From assembly GCA_945862385.1 (NCBI GenBank), contig CAMAXV010000004.1, positions 124,001 through 188,000 of the forward strand: a stretch of DNA of 64,000 nucleotides, written 5' to 3'. Positions 16,604-25,589 of this stretch are shown one piece after another. The position numbers and the translations under genes are program-made. The notes under the pieces were generated by a model. The model worked only from the letters and a program-made list of their open reading frames with translations, searched no databases and had not been told where the DNA came from. The DNA is from Chitinophaga pinensis. GTDB lineage: Bacteria; Bacteroidota; Bacteroidia; Chitinophagales; Chitinophagaceae. How positions within the stretch are numbered: position 1 is the stretch's first letter; each line of letters begins with the position of its first letter.

Positions 16604-16680
16604 GTGCCTTCGAACAGACGAAGAACTTTTTTACCATTTGGGAATAGTCCCTAAGAATTGTCTTAGGGACTGCAAAATTA
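16604..16680 (-). promoter_or_regulatory. promoter and structured 5' leader of rpmI-rplT
   Basis: TAATTTTG (minus strand, bases 16680-16673) exactly matches TAnnTTTG. A perfect 10-bp hairpin (16646-16655 with 16662-16671, loop of 6) begins at the expected transcription start. A second 5-bp hairpin (16608-16612 with 16619-16623) follows. The leader is roughly 95 nt. It is a good candidate for L20-mediated autoregulation, though no direct rRNA mimic has been shown. Confidence 0.6.
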
Positions 16681-16730
16681 TAATATTTTTATTAAAATAA
16701 TACGGATATCATCAAAATATCCACATTTTT

Positions 16731-18710
16731 CTAATTTCCTGATGTCCAGGTATTATTTTCAGGTTTAAAGTCAGGGAAAACCTTTTGTGGATCGATGGTG
16801 ATTATCTTGAGTTCTTCCTGAACTGGAATCCTTGTTTTGACAGCACCGGTATTTTGCCAGACTTCAACAGGAAGCTTCTTAACTCCTTTGATTCCTGAAA
16901 TGGTTTCATATGCTATGATAACTGGCATTGCACCTCTTTCCATATTTTCAATGGTGACAATTGCTCCGTTTTTAGCATTGTTTCCAACGTATTCAACTTT
17001 GGTTACTGCCTGATCGAGACGCATATTTTCAAGTATCATGCTTTTCCAAAACCAACCCAGGTCCTCTCCTACACTGCTTTCAATGCTCCGGAAGAAATCC
17101 CACGGTGACGGATGTTTGTAAGCCCAATCCCGGATATATTTTTTAAATGCAGAATCAAATCTTTTTTCACCTACAATTTGTTCACGCAGTAAAGACAGTG
17201 CAAATCCCGGTTTGAAGTATAATGACAAGCCAATATTTGATTCCTTCATGCCATCAGGCGTTTTCATAACAGCTTCTGACCTGTCGCTGTACATAAACTT
17301 AGCCATTGAATGGGCATCTCCTGCAGGCTGAGCATACTCCCCATTGTTGAAATCCTTCGATGCGATATCATTGATGAAAGTGTTGAATCCTTCATCCATC
17401 CAACCATATTTTCTTTCATTGCTGCCCACAATCATAGGAAACCAGGTGTGACCGAATTCATGGTCTGTAACTCCCCAGAGGGAACCTGTTTTGGCAGTAG
17501 AACCACAGAAAACTATGCCTGGATATTCCATTCCACCAACATTACTTGCCACATTGGTTGCAATGGGATAAGGATACTCAAACCAACGTTTTGAATAGTT
17601 TTCGATACTTGCCTTTGTGTATTCCGTGCTTCGTCCCCATGCATTAACACCGTCAGAACTTATGGGATAAACAGATTGTGCGAGGGCTTTTTTCCCACTA
17701 GGCAGGTTGATTTTTGCTGCATCCCAAATGAAAGAAGCCGATGAAGCCCAGGCAAAATCACGGGCATTCGTAACATTGTATTTCCAGGTAAGTTTTTTAG
17801 CTGCAGGCCTTGAGGCGGGGTCTTTTACTTCATTTTTTCCCCTGATTGTAACCGTTGCGTCTGAATTATGAGCCAGTTTGTAATTCTTGAGTTGCTGGGC
17901 CGTCATCACTTCTTCGGGGTTCAGTAAATCTCCTGATGCAACAACAACATGATTTGAGGGTGCCGTAATGGCAACATCAAAGTTTCCATATTCAAGATAG
18001 AATTCACTTGCGCCTAAATAAGGAAGGGTGTTCCAACCCTGGATATCATCAAAAACGCAAATTTTGGGATACCACTGTGCAATTGCATAAATATTTCCGT
18101 CTGCATTTTTTAATATGCCCGTACGATCAGCACCGTATTCTGGAACTGTATAACTAAAATCAACCTTTATGGTTACTTTATCACCTGCAGGTTTAAGTGC
18201 TTTGGGTAATTCAATACGCATTCTGGTATCGGTAATTTCAGGAATCAAAACAGTTTCTGCTGTTTTCCCTGAAGTTGTAGTGATTACTTTAACGGATGAA
18301 ATGGTGTACCCACCCTCAAATGGATTTGCAGCATTTCCATAGCGACTTCTGCCTGCAGGAGGGAGTTTAGCGAAGCCACGTGATTCTGGATTGAAAAGAT
18401 TTTGTTCGAGCTGAAACCAAAGAAATGCCAGGTAATGTGGACTATTATTGGTGTAAGTCATGGTAACAGAACCTGAAACACTGTTCAGGCTGTCATTTAA
18501 TTCTGCCTTTATTTGGTAATCTGCCCTGTTTTGCCAGTAACCGTTCCCAGGCTCTCCATTACCAGTACGTATATTGTTTCCGTATGATGAATAGAATATT
18601 GGATTAAACAGAACATTGGGGTCATACTTGCTGCCTTGCTGATCCTGTGCAAATAATGTCTGGATCAGGAATAAAAAAGCAAATGCTGAAAGCTTGCAAT
18701 TAAAACGCAT
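16731..18710 (-). CDS. secreted M1 family metallopeptidase
   Basis: The 659-residue protein begins with a signal peptide ([17 protein letters not shown]). The gluzincin motif is clear: HEFGH at 417-421 and the third zinc ligand E440 in YGWMDEGFN, the exact H-x18-E spacing. The ligand-bearing domain is preceded by an M1-type beta domain ([27 protein letters not shown]). The GxMEN exopeptidase motif is replaced by VGGMEYPG. It should be a zinc aminopeptidase acting in the periplasm or outside the cell on peptides. A near-consensus promoter element (TACTTTAG, 18752-18745) lies upstream. Confidence 0.92.
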   Translation of the reverse strand: MRFNCKLSAFAFLFLIQTLFAQDQQGSKYDPNVLFNPIFYSSYGNNIRTGNGEPGNGYWQNRADYQIKAELNDSLNSVSGSVTMTYTNNSPHYLAFLWFQLEQNLFNPESRGFAKLPPAGRSRYGNAANPFEGGYTISSVKVITTTSGKTAETVLIPEITDTRMRIELPKALKPAGDKVTIKVDFSYTVPEYGADRTGILKNADGNIYAIAQWYPKICVFDDIQGWNTLPYLGASEFYLEYGNFDVAITAPSNHVVVASGDLLNPEEVMTAQQLKNYKLAHNSDATVTIRGKNEVKDPASRPAAKKLTWKYNVTNARDFAWASSASFIWDAAKINLPSGKKALAQSVYPISSDGVNAWGRSTEYTKASIENYSKRWFEYPYPIATNVASNVGGMEYPGIVFCGSTAKTGSLWGVTDHEFGHTWFPMIVGSNERKYGWMDEGFNTFINDIASKDFNNGEYAQPAGDAHSMAKFMYSDRSEAVMKTPDGMKESNIGLSLYFKPGFALSLLREQIVGEKRFDSAFKKYIRDWAYKHPSPWDFFRSIESSVGEDLGWFWKSMILENMRLDQAVTKVEYVGNNAKNGAIVTIENMERGAMPVIIAYETISGIKGVKKLPVEVWQNTGAVKTRIPVQEELKIITIDPQKVFPDFKPENNTWTSGN

Positions 18711-18744
18711 AACAGGTTGATTTTAATGAATATATATAAGCTAT

Positions 18745-18752
18745 CTAAAGTA
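18745..18752 (-). promoter_or_regulatory. -7 promoter element for the M1 peptidase gene
   Basis: TACTTTAG on the minus strand has one mismatch to TAnnTTTG and lies 34 bp before the ATG at 18710. Confidence 0.35.
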
Positions 18753-18768
18753 ATTTTTAAGTATGATT

Positions 18769-19122
18769 TTATTGGCGGTATTTGATAGTTTTGGTTCCAA
18801 CCTGACCACAAAATCCAGCTATTGGGGCATCATTTTTTAGAATTGTCAGCTCTATTCGTTCTGCCTGCATAAAGGTCGTAAATATTTTTTGAATGATTCT
18901 GTTCGACAGGTTTTCAAGCAAATCTTCTGATTGAGAAAATTCGAATTTCAGCATTTCAAAAACAATTGCATAATCTATGGTATCCTGAAGCAATAAATTG
19001 TCTTTAGCAATATTGACATCTATAACCATGTTGATTAGGAAGTTGGTTCCGGTTACTTTTTCCAGCGGATGAACACCATGGTATCCATGCAATTGAATAT
19101 TTTGTAGTAGTACTTGTATCAT
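18769..19122 (-). CDS. folB: dihydroneopterin aldolase
   Basis: The 117-residue protein has the FolB pattern: an opening LLQNIQLHGYHGVHPLEK containing the substrate-site residues, a central DTIDYAIVFEML with the conserved DY, and a C-terminal basic LTILKNDAPI where the catalytic Lys is expected. It cleaves dihydroneopterin to 6-hydroxymethyldihydropterin in folate synthesis. The start codon overlaps the last base of spmAB, so the two genes are probably co-transcribed, although no functional link is known. Confidence 0.92.
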   Translation of the reverse strand: MIQVLLQNIQLHGYHGVHPLEKVTGTNFLINMVIDVNIAKDNLLLQDTIDYAIVFEMLKFEFSQSEDLLENLSNRIIQKIFTTFMQAERIELTILKNDAPIAGFCGQVGTKTIKYRQ

Positions 19123-20366
19123 CAGGATCCGAAAAAGAGGTAAGCTGTAAATATAGCAGTGAGGATTCCAACCAGGTCTGCAAGCAACATACTGGGAATG
19201 GCATACCTCGTATTTTTAATTCCTACAGAACCAAAATAGACTGCAATCACATAGAATGTCGTATCACTGCTTCCCTGAAATATGGCAGATAACCTGCCTG
19301 CAAAGGAGTCTGCACCATAGGTATTCATGGTATCAATCATCATGGCCCTGGCCCCGCTGCCACTGAGGGGCTTCATGAGTGCTGTTGGCAAGGCATTGAC
19401 AAACTGTGTATCCATACCCAATGAAGCAAAAATCGTCTGTATCTGATCTGTAAGGAACGTAAAAGCTCCCGAAGATCTCAAAACGCTAATGGCAACAAGC
19501 ATAGCAACAAGGTATGGTATAATTTTGATTGCAATCTCAAATCCACCCTTTGCGCCTTCAATAAAAGTTTCGAAAACATTTACTTTTTTATAAATGCCTC
19601 CTGTCAGAAAAACTATGAAAATGAGCAGGATAAGCCCATTGCTTAACAAAGTTGAAAATTGCTCTATCTGAACCTGATTCAGAAATATTTTAAGGTATGC
19701 AATCAGGAGTCCAACAATTCCTGAAATTCCAAGTATCCAGCCTAAGACTACAGGCTGTAGCAAATTGATTTTTTGTTTGATAGAAACAATGATAAGAGCA
19801 GCGATTGTGGCTGCTGCAGTTGCAATCATACAAGGTATGAAGATATCTGTTGGATTGACTGCAGGAGGATTAACAGATGCCCGCATGGCGATAATACTGA
19901 TTGGTATCAGTGTTAGTCCGGATGCATGGAGAACGAGAAACATGATTTGTGCATTACTTGCTTTCTCCTTATCCGGATTGAGTTCCTGCAAACTTTCCAT
20001 GGCTTTGAGTCCGAATGGTGTTGCTGCATTATCCAGTCCTAATAAATTAGCAGAAAAATTCATCATCATATGTCCGTATGCCGGATGTTTTGCAGGAACC
20101 TCAGGGAAAAGTCTGCTAAAAAAAGGTGCTACCAATCTTGACATCAGACTAATTGCACCGGCACGCTCCCCTATTTTCATAAAACCCAGAAAGAGGGTCA
20201 TAATGCCAATGAGTTTAAATGACAGGTCAACACTGTCTCCGGCAGATTTAAAAATTCCATCTGTCATGGTTTTGAAAATAAGTACATCTCCTGTAATTAT
20301 CCATTTGAGGAATGCGATAGAAAAGGAAATTACAAAGAAGAAAAACCAGATATAGTTGAGTGCCAT
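19122..20366 (-). CDS. SpmA-SpmB fusion, nucleoside-recognition (Gate) domain membrane protein
   Basis: The 414-residue, many-helix membrane protein joins two halves that are separate in Bacillus. The N-terminal half contains the SpmA-like ANLLGLDNAATPFGLKAMESL. The C-terminal half contains the SpmB-like SGSGARAMMIDTMNTYG and SSDTTFYVIAVYFGSVG. The nucleoside-recognition 'Gate' fold is repeated. Bacillus SpmA/SpmB affect spore core dehydration, but Bacteroidota do not sporulate, so the function here is unknown and probably a transport or gating role in the inner membrane. Fused versions are common in Bacteroidota. The stop overlaps the folB start. Confidence 0.88.
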   Translation of the reverse strand: MALNYIWFFFFVISFSIAFLKWIITGDVLIFKTMTDGIFKSAGDSVDLSFKLIGIMTLFLGFMKIGERAGAISLMSRLVAPFFSRLFPEVPAKHPAYGHMMMNFSANLLGLDNAATPFGLKAMESLQELNPDKEKASNAQIMFLVLHASGLTLIPISIIAMRASVNPPAVNPTDIFIPCMIATAAATIAALIIVSIKQKINLLQPVVLGWILGISGIVGLLIAYLKIFLNQVQIEQFSTLLSNGLILLIFIVFLTGGIYKKVNVFETFIEGAKGGFEIAIKIIPYLVAMLVAISVLRSSGAFTFLTDQIQTIFASLGMDTQFVNALPTALMKPLSGSGARAMMIDTMNTYGADSFAGRLSAIFQGSSDTTFYVIAVYFGSVGIKNTRYAIPSMLLADLVGILTAIFTAYLFFGS

Positions 20367-20428
20367 TGTTTAATTATTCATGAGAAATCAAAATTCCCTT
20401 TTCTTGTACCTTATCAGGCCATTAGCAG

Positions 20429-20436
20429 TATCTTTG
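20429..20436 (+). promoter_or_regulatory. -7 promoter element for ychF
   Basis: TATCTTTG exactly matches TAnnTTTG, 19 bp before the ychF ATG. A TTG at 20404-20406 is a possible -33 element, though the spacing (22 bp) is a little long. Confidence 0.5.
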
Positions 20437-20455
20437 CAGCGCAAAAAAATAACTC

Positions 20456-21556
20456 ATGGCTTTACAAGCAGGCATAGTAGGATTACCAAATGTAGGAAAA
20501 TCAACTTTATTTAATGCATTAAGCAATGCAAAAGCACAGGCAGCGAATTTTCCATTTTGTACAATTGAACCGAATGTTGGTGTAATCACCGTTCCGGATG
20601 AACGACTTTTTACTTTGGAAAAGCTTGTAAACCCTCAACGTGTAGTGCCTACTACGGTTGAAATTGTAGATATCGCGGGTCTGGTTAAAGGTGCCAGTAA
20701 AGGCGAAGGACTCGGTAATCAGTTTTTGGGTAATATCCGTAATACAGATGCCATCATCCATGTTTTGAGGTGCTTTGAAGATGATAATGTTATTCATGTG
20801 GATGGCAATGTTAATCCTGTTAGAGATAAGGAAGTAATTGATACGGAGTTACAGCTGAAGGACCTGGATAGTGTAGAAAAGAAGCTGGCTAAGGTTGAGA
20901 AAATGTCTAAGACTGGCGACAGGGATATTCTTCGGGGTATTGAAATCCTCAAGTCACTTAAATCACATTTGGAACAGGGTAAAAATGCCAGGGCATTTGA
21001 AATTAGTGATGAAGAGAATCAAAAGCACTTGTATGATATGTTTCTCCTAACGGTTAAACCTGTTATCTATGTGTGTAATGTGGATGAAAAAAGTGTAGTC
21101 ACCGGTAATAAATTTACTGATCAGGTTCGTGAAGCTGTCAAACTTGAAAATGCAGAAATCATGTATGTAAGTGCTGCTATTGAAAGTGAGATTGCAGTTA
21201 TGGAAAGCTATGACGACAGGCATATGTTTTTAAGTGACCTTGGTTTAACTGAAAGCGGTGTTGTAAGATTGATCCGTTCAACTTATAAAATTTTAAATCT
21301 TGCAACGTATTTTACAGCAGGTGTGCAGGAAGTTCGTGCATGGACAATCACCAAAGGCATGCTTGCACCGCAGGCAGCGGGAGTAATCCATACCGATTTT
21401 GAAAAAGGATTTATCAGGGCTGAAGTAATTGCTTATCAGGATTTTGTGAATCTGGGTTCAGAAAATGCCTGTAAAGAAGCTGGAAAGATGGCTGTTCAGG
21501 GTAAGGATTATGTGGTGCAGGATGGAGATATCATGCATTTCCGGTTTGCAGTTTAA
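20456..21556 (+). CDS. ychF: redox-regulated ATPase YchF (Obg family)
   Basis: The 366-residue protein is a canonical YchF. It starts MALQAGIVGLPNVGKSTLFN with the P-loop GLPNVGKS, and carries the switch region DIAGLVKGASKGEGLGNQFL. It also has the altered G4 NVDE, which underlies ATP preference, and ends with a TGS domain (GVQEVRAWTITKG; YVVQDGDIMHFRF). It associates with ribosomes and the stress response. Transcribed alone, with a promoter motif upstream and a bidirectional terminator downstream. Confidence 0.97.
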   Translation: MALQAGIVGLPNVGKSTLFNALSNAKAQAANFPFCTIEPNVGVITVPDERLFTLEKLVNPQRVVPTTVEIVDIAGLVKGASKGEGLGNQFLGNIRNTDAIIHVLRCFEDDNVIHVDGNVNPVRDKEVIDTELQLKDLDSVEKKLAKVEKMSKTGDRDILRGIEILKSLKSHLEQGKNARAFEISDEENQKHLYDMFLLTVKPVIYVCNVDEKSVVTGNKFTDQVREAVKLENAEIMYVSAAIESEIAVMESYDDRHMFLSDLGLTESGVVRLIRSTYKILNLATYFTAGVQEVRAWTITKGMLAPQAAGVIHTDFEKGFIRAEVIAYQDFVNLGSENACKEAGKMAVQGKDYVVQDGDIMHFRFAV

Positions 21557-21572
21557 ATTTTTTAAAGCATAA

Positions 21573-21609
21573 TAAAAAAAAGACCGACTGAAAAGCCGGT
21601 CTTTTTTTA
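21573..21609. terminator. bidirectional terminator between ychF and the fasciclin gene
   Basis: An A-run, a GACCG...CGGTC stem extended by A-T pairs (arms about 21578-21586 and 21597-21605) and a T-run give a hairpin usable from both strands. It serves the convergent ychF and fasciclin genes. Confidence 0.85.
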
Positions 21610-21626
21610 TACTACAAAAGCAAAAG

Positions 21627-22679
21627 TTATTGTGGAAGTAATACCATGTCAATTTTGTGGTAGACACCATTAATAGCATGTCTGTCAGCTGCAGTAATTT
21701 TTGAATAAATTGGATTGGCTGCTCCTTTAACACCCTGAGATGCACTAAAAGTGAGCACTGGTGCTGTTGGAAGTGAAGCTGAAAGCAGAGAAGGTACTGG
21801 TGTTGCTGCCGTTGGAAGATTTGCTGCGAAAGCTCTAGCCAAAACAAGATGATAGGCTACTATACCTCTTACAGTTGCAGCAGGCAATAAAGAAAAACTT
21901 GCAGGTGATTGAGGCAAACCAAGAAAGGCAAACAAGTTCATGAAAGCTTGATTTGTTGGCGCCATAACTGTAAAGTTGGCCAATGGATTAGCCAGGAAGT
22001 CCTGCAACCTAGATCCAGCTGGAACCCCAGCATCTGCAGCAAGCACAGCTGCAACTAAATATTGTAAGTCTGCGTCTCTGGCCATAGTATCCAGTAATAC
22101 ACGAGATGGAGGATTCAGCATTGCTGCAGTTACATGTATTGCACCATTTGCAGCATTAACATCTGGTGTAACAACAGGAATATTGTTTACCCATACATTT
22201 CCAGCCCTTCTTGAAGGAAAATTGCTGAAACGTAAAAGTGGACTTGTATTTGGTGCCGGAATAATGAACGCAGTAGGCATTTGTACATTTGGAAAAGATG
22301 TAGCAATATCATTGGCCATTATTTTTCTTCCAGGAATGATATGATATTGAACAATGCTTGCGACAGTTGCAGCAGGAAGTGCATTTATTACGTTAAGAGA
22401 TATTCCAGATGCAGTAAAAGCAGCATTACTTGGAGCAAAAACAGTGAATACGTTGTTCTTATCTGAAACGGCTGTCATAAGCCCTGCTTTGGTAACTGCA
22501 GCCTTTAAAATTGAAAAGTTAGTATTAGTGTTAAGAATTTCTCCAATGGTATTACCTGCTTGTGCCTGTTGAGCAACTGGCTCAGCCAAAGGAGTATCTT
22601 TATTACAGGAAGTGATACCAATCAGTGCAACCAAAAAAAATGGTAGAATTGATCTGGATATAGCGAATGTTTTTTTCAT
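21627..22679 (-). CDS. lipoprotein with two fasciclin (FAS1) domains
   Basis: The 350-residue protein has a type II signal peptide with lipobox ITSC (C25), so it should be lipidated and anchored in the outer membrane. Two FAS1 domains follow, at about residues 45-195 and 200-350. Each shows the FAS1 pattern: VFAPSNAAF and VMAPTNQAF in the H1 region, and IPGRKIMA and AINGVYHKIDMVLLP near the ends. FAS1 domains mediate adhesion or ligand binding. The gene lies 35 bp downstream of a TonB-dependent receptor gene on the same strand, suggesting a receptor-lipoprotein pair. The DNA is rich in Ala and Pro codons relative to neighbours. Confidence 0.92.
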   Translation of the reverse strand: MKKTFAISRSILPFFLVALIGITSCNKDTPLAEPVAQQAQAGNTIGEILNTNTNFSILKAAVTKAGLMTAVSDKNNVFTVFAPSNAAFTASGISLNVINALPAATVASIVQYHIIPGRKIMANDIATSFPNVQMPTAFIIPAPNTSPLLRFSNFPSRRAGNVWVNNIPVVTPDVNAANGAIHVTAAMLNPPSRVLLDTMARDADLQYLVAAVLAADAGVPAGSRLQDFLANPLANFTVMAPTNQAFMNLFAFLGLPQSPASFSLLPAATVRGIVAYHLVLARAFAANLPTAATPVPSLLSASLPTAPVLTFSASQGVKGAANPIYSKITAADRHAINGVYHKIDMVLLPQ

Positions 22680-22714
22680 TTTAATTTGTTTTTACTTTTT
22701 TGTCAATTCAGGTA

Positions 22715-25453
22715 CTAGAAAATATTATATCCAAAGGAAACATAATATAGTCCGCCAATTGACGGATTGGCCAGTGCAGTGATGTAATACTGGTTAAAGA
22801 TGTTGTTTGCGCCAAGTCTTACAACAGAACTGATTTTAGGTAGTTTGTAGCTTATTTGACCATCCAATACCTGGTAAGATGGAACTGTACCATTTGCCAA
22901 ATCACTCTGGTAATCAAATTCAGACTGGAAACGATAAACAAAATTGAAACCAAAACGCTTGTTTTTGCCCAGACCATTGTTTCCAAAAGTTGCATTTGCA
23001 CGGTATTTTGGAGCATTAAAATAAGTGATATATCCATTGGGAACATCACCTAGTATGTCTGAAGAGACATTAGAGCTGAGGTAGAATCCTTTCTTAAATC
23101 TGTACTCCAGAGAAATACCGTAACCGGATGTTTTAACTGGGGTTGGGGAGTTAATTGGAAAGGAAATAACCCTTCTTGTTGCTGCATTGGTAACGTCAAG
23201 TGGACTTGGTGTACTTTTAATGGATTGTGCTACAATTACACGTGTAATGAAATTCTCATAATTGCCAAGATAACCATATGCGTCAACAAGTAACCTCGAA
23301 TTGAAAAGTAGACCCCTGTATCCCAATTCAAATGAAGTAACTGACTCTGGGTTGAACTCTGGCAAGTCCTGAATTTTTAATTGTCCTGCTCCAAGTGCAG
23401 CTACAGAATAAACAGGATTGTTTGCTACATTGAAATACTCTTTCATTGCAGGAACACCACCTGCAAGAATAGCTCCACCAACTGCAAGATTGATATACTG
23501 CTGTTGCACAGAAGGGAAGCGGTAAGCTGTTTGGTAGGAGAACCTGATATTATTGTCTTTGGCTACTTTCACGAGCATTGTTGCTCTTGGTGTGAAACGG
23601 CCTTTAAAATTCTCATTCTTGTCAAAGCGTCCTGAAACAGTAAATTTAATAACGTCTTTGGCAAAGCCTTTTGAAAGTTGAACGTAAGCACCATATTCGT
23701 TGATTGGAATTTTTCCTGCTGAGTCAGCAAATAAAGTACCCTGTGAGTTCAATACAAATCTGCGGAAATTTCCTCCTACAAGCACCTCTGCAAATTTTCC
23801 AGTTAATTCACTGAGATTGTATTGACCCTCCACTGAATACAGATTAGTCCTGTCGATTAATAGTCCACCTCCCTGTGATATTGGTTTCAGACGAATTGCA
23901 TCGTACAAACTTTGGAATTTTGCAGATCCTGCTACGGGTCTTCCAACATCAGCTTGAGAGCGGGCTAAGTTATGTGCAGCCATGTCGGAGAGTCCACTAA
24001 GTTTTCCACCGAGAAAGGCCTGACCATATTCAGTATACCATTGTGTTGAAGGCTTCCAGGCTTCGTTGAATAGTCTGGTAGCAATAGTAGTATTGTATGT
24101 TTGTCCCGCATTTTCCTGTGTAGTATAAGCACGAATCATCCAATCTTTGTGCTTCAGTTCCAGCTTATATTGTCCAAGCTTAAAGTCAATTATAGAATAA
24201 CGTTCACTACCAGTATAAACAGTATTACCAGTTCCCCAGTTTCCGGAAAGGATTGCTTCAATGGAGTTGGTGATTTTATAGTTTAAAGAACCTCCCAATT
24301 TAAAGTTTATGGTGTTGGGGTTAGTCACTTCTTTTTCTGAATAGCCTGTTCTTGAAACTAAATTAGGTGATCCTGTTAATGTAGAGATATAAGGTGCAAG
24401 GAAAGGAGCCTGACCTGCTATACCATTAAGTACAAGGTTCAAATCAATATTAGTTTCATCACCATAGTAATTCATTCCATCATAATTGGGATCGGTATTT
24501 CTAGTACCGGGAATCACATTGTTGAAATTACTGCCTGGGGCCCTATTAATATTTCTGTTATCACCTGCTAACCAATCCTTTGCCTGGATGATTCCTGCAG
24601 TAACTTTGTATGCGAACCTGTCTGAAACTTTTTTGGCATACCTGACATCCCAGTTGTAATAGGGTGATGGGTCACGGTATTTTCCATCGGTGTGCATGAC
24701 ACCATTTTTCATCTGAAAAGATAATCCCTGATATTTAAATGGATCTTTGCTATTAACTAACAAAGTACCATTCATTCCGCCCGGACCATACAATGCAGAG
24801 GAGGCACCTTGTAAAAGTTCCATGCCCTCAACATCCAATTCATTGATTGAAGCAATACTTCCTACAGAGAAATTCAGACCAGGTGCCTGATTATCCATTC
24901 CATCAACTATCTGTGTAAAACGGGTATTACCACTTCCTGCAAACCCTCTTGTAGTTACAGTTTTGAATGTTAAACTGGAAGCAACCATGTCAACACCCTT
25001 TAAGTTGGTTGCCATATCGTAGTAGTCGGCCGCAGGCGAGTTTCTTATTGCTGTAGCGTTTACACGCTCGATAGAAACAGGCGATTCTAGAATCCTTGTT
25101 GGTGTTTTTGTAGCAGAAACAACAACTTCTGCACCTAAAGTTGATGCAGGATTGAGTGAAACAACCTTCATTTCACCCGCAGCAGCTACGCTGATTTCCG
25201 AAAGGGAGTATCCGATTGATGAAAATGAAAGTGTTATCGGAAATTTGGTATTTGAAGGAAGGCTGAGCCTGAAATTACCTTTGTTGTCGGTAAACGTACC
25301 AATGGAATTTCCTTTCATTGTAACAGAAACAGAACCAAGGGCTTCTCCCCCGGCAGAACTTTTCACATTTCCTGATACAATTACATTTTGCGCATTAACA
25401 ATAGCCGGTAGCATCAATAGAATTAAAGCTACGTAGCGAGCCATTCTTTTCAT
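22715..25453 (-). CDS. TonB-dependent receptor with carboxypeptidase-like N-terminal domain
   Basis: The 912-residue outer-membrane protein begins with a signal peptide ending VNAQ. A carboxypeptidase regulatory-like domain follows (VIVSGNVKSSAGGEALGSVSV; FRLSLPSNTKFPITLSFSSIGY). The plug domain comes next (SATKTPTRILESPVSIERVNATAI; LQGASSALYGPGGMNGTLLVNSKDP). A large beta barrel ends in an aromatic residue (YYVSFGYNIF). Unlike SusC it lacks an obvious SusD partner; the downstream gene encodes a FAS1 lipoprotein instead. Substrate is unknown. An alternative start is the Met three codons in. It is divergent from purC. Confidence 0.92.
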   Translation of the reverse strand: MKRMARYVALILLMLPAIVNAQNVIVSGNVKSSAGGEALGSVSVTMKGNSIGTFTDNKGNFRLSLPSNTKFPITLSFSSIGYSLSEISVAAAGEMKVVSLNPASTLGAEVVVSATKTPTRILESPVSIERVNATAIRNSPAADYYDMATNLKGVDMVASSLTFKTVTTRGFAGSGNTRFTQIVDGMDNQAPGLNFSVGSIASINELDVEGMELLQGASSALYGPGGMNGTLLVNSKDPFKYQGLSFQMKNGVMHTDGKYRDPSPYYNWDVRYAKKVSDRFAYKVTAGIIQAKDWLAGDNRNINRAPGSNFNNVIPGTRNTDPNYDGMNYYGDETNIDLNLVLNGIAGQAPFLAPYISTLTGSPNLVSRTGYSEKEVTNPNTINFKLGGSLNYKITNSIEAILSGNWGTGNTVYTGSERYSIIDFKLGQYKLELKHKDWMIRAYTTQENAGQTYNTTIATRLFNEAWKPSTQWYTEYGQAFLGGKLSGLSDMAAHNLARSQADVGRPVAGSAKFQSLYDAIRLKPISQGGGLLIDRTNLYSVEGQYNLSELTGKFAEVLVGGNFRRFVLNSQGTLFADSAGKIPINEYGAYVQLSKGFAKDVIKFTVSGRFDKNENFKGRFTPRATMLVKVAKDNNIRFSYQTAYRFPSVQQQYINLAVGGAILAGGVPAMKEYFNVANNPVYSVAALGAGQLKIQDLPEFNPESVTSFELGYRGLLFNSRLLVDAYGYLGNYENFITRVIVAQSIKSTPSPLDVTNAATRRVISFPINSPTPVKTSGYGISLEYRFKKGFYLSSNVSSDILGDVPNGYITYFNAPKYRANATFGNNGLGKNKRFGFNFVYRFQSEFDYQSDLANGTVPSYQVLDGQISYKLPKISSVVRLGANNIFNQYYITALANPSIGGLYYVSFGYNIF

Positions 25454-25555
25454 AAGCAGTAGTTTTGATCAAATTTTTAACAAAATAGGGATTGTTCCCA
25501 TCATAAAAAAATTTTGAAACAATTAAGAAAGGATAATGTTCAAACTTGTAAAAAT

Positions 25556-25585
25556 TGGCAGTCTCCTTCTCGGGCTCTAATTTAG
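25556..25585 (+). promoter_or_regulatory. promoter candidate for purC
   Basis: TTGG at 25556-25559 and TAATTTAG at 25578-25585 (one mismatch from TAnnTTTG) are 18 bp apart. The -7 element ends 4 bp before the ATG, so the transcript may be nearly leaderless. Confidence 0.4.
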
Positions 25586-25589
25586 CATT

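Noticed and set aside
19765-20355. 196-residue plus-strand open frame opposite the SpmA-SpmB gene
   Set aside because: Antisense shadow of a well-supported membrane protein gene; no domain and no promoter or start context.
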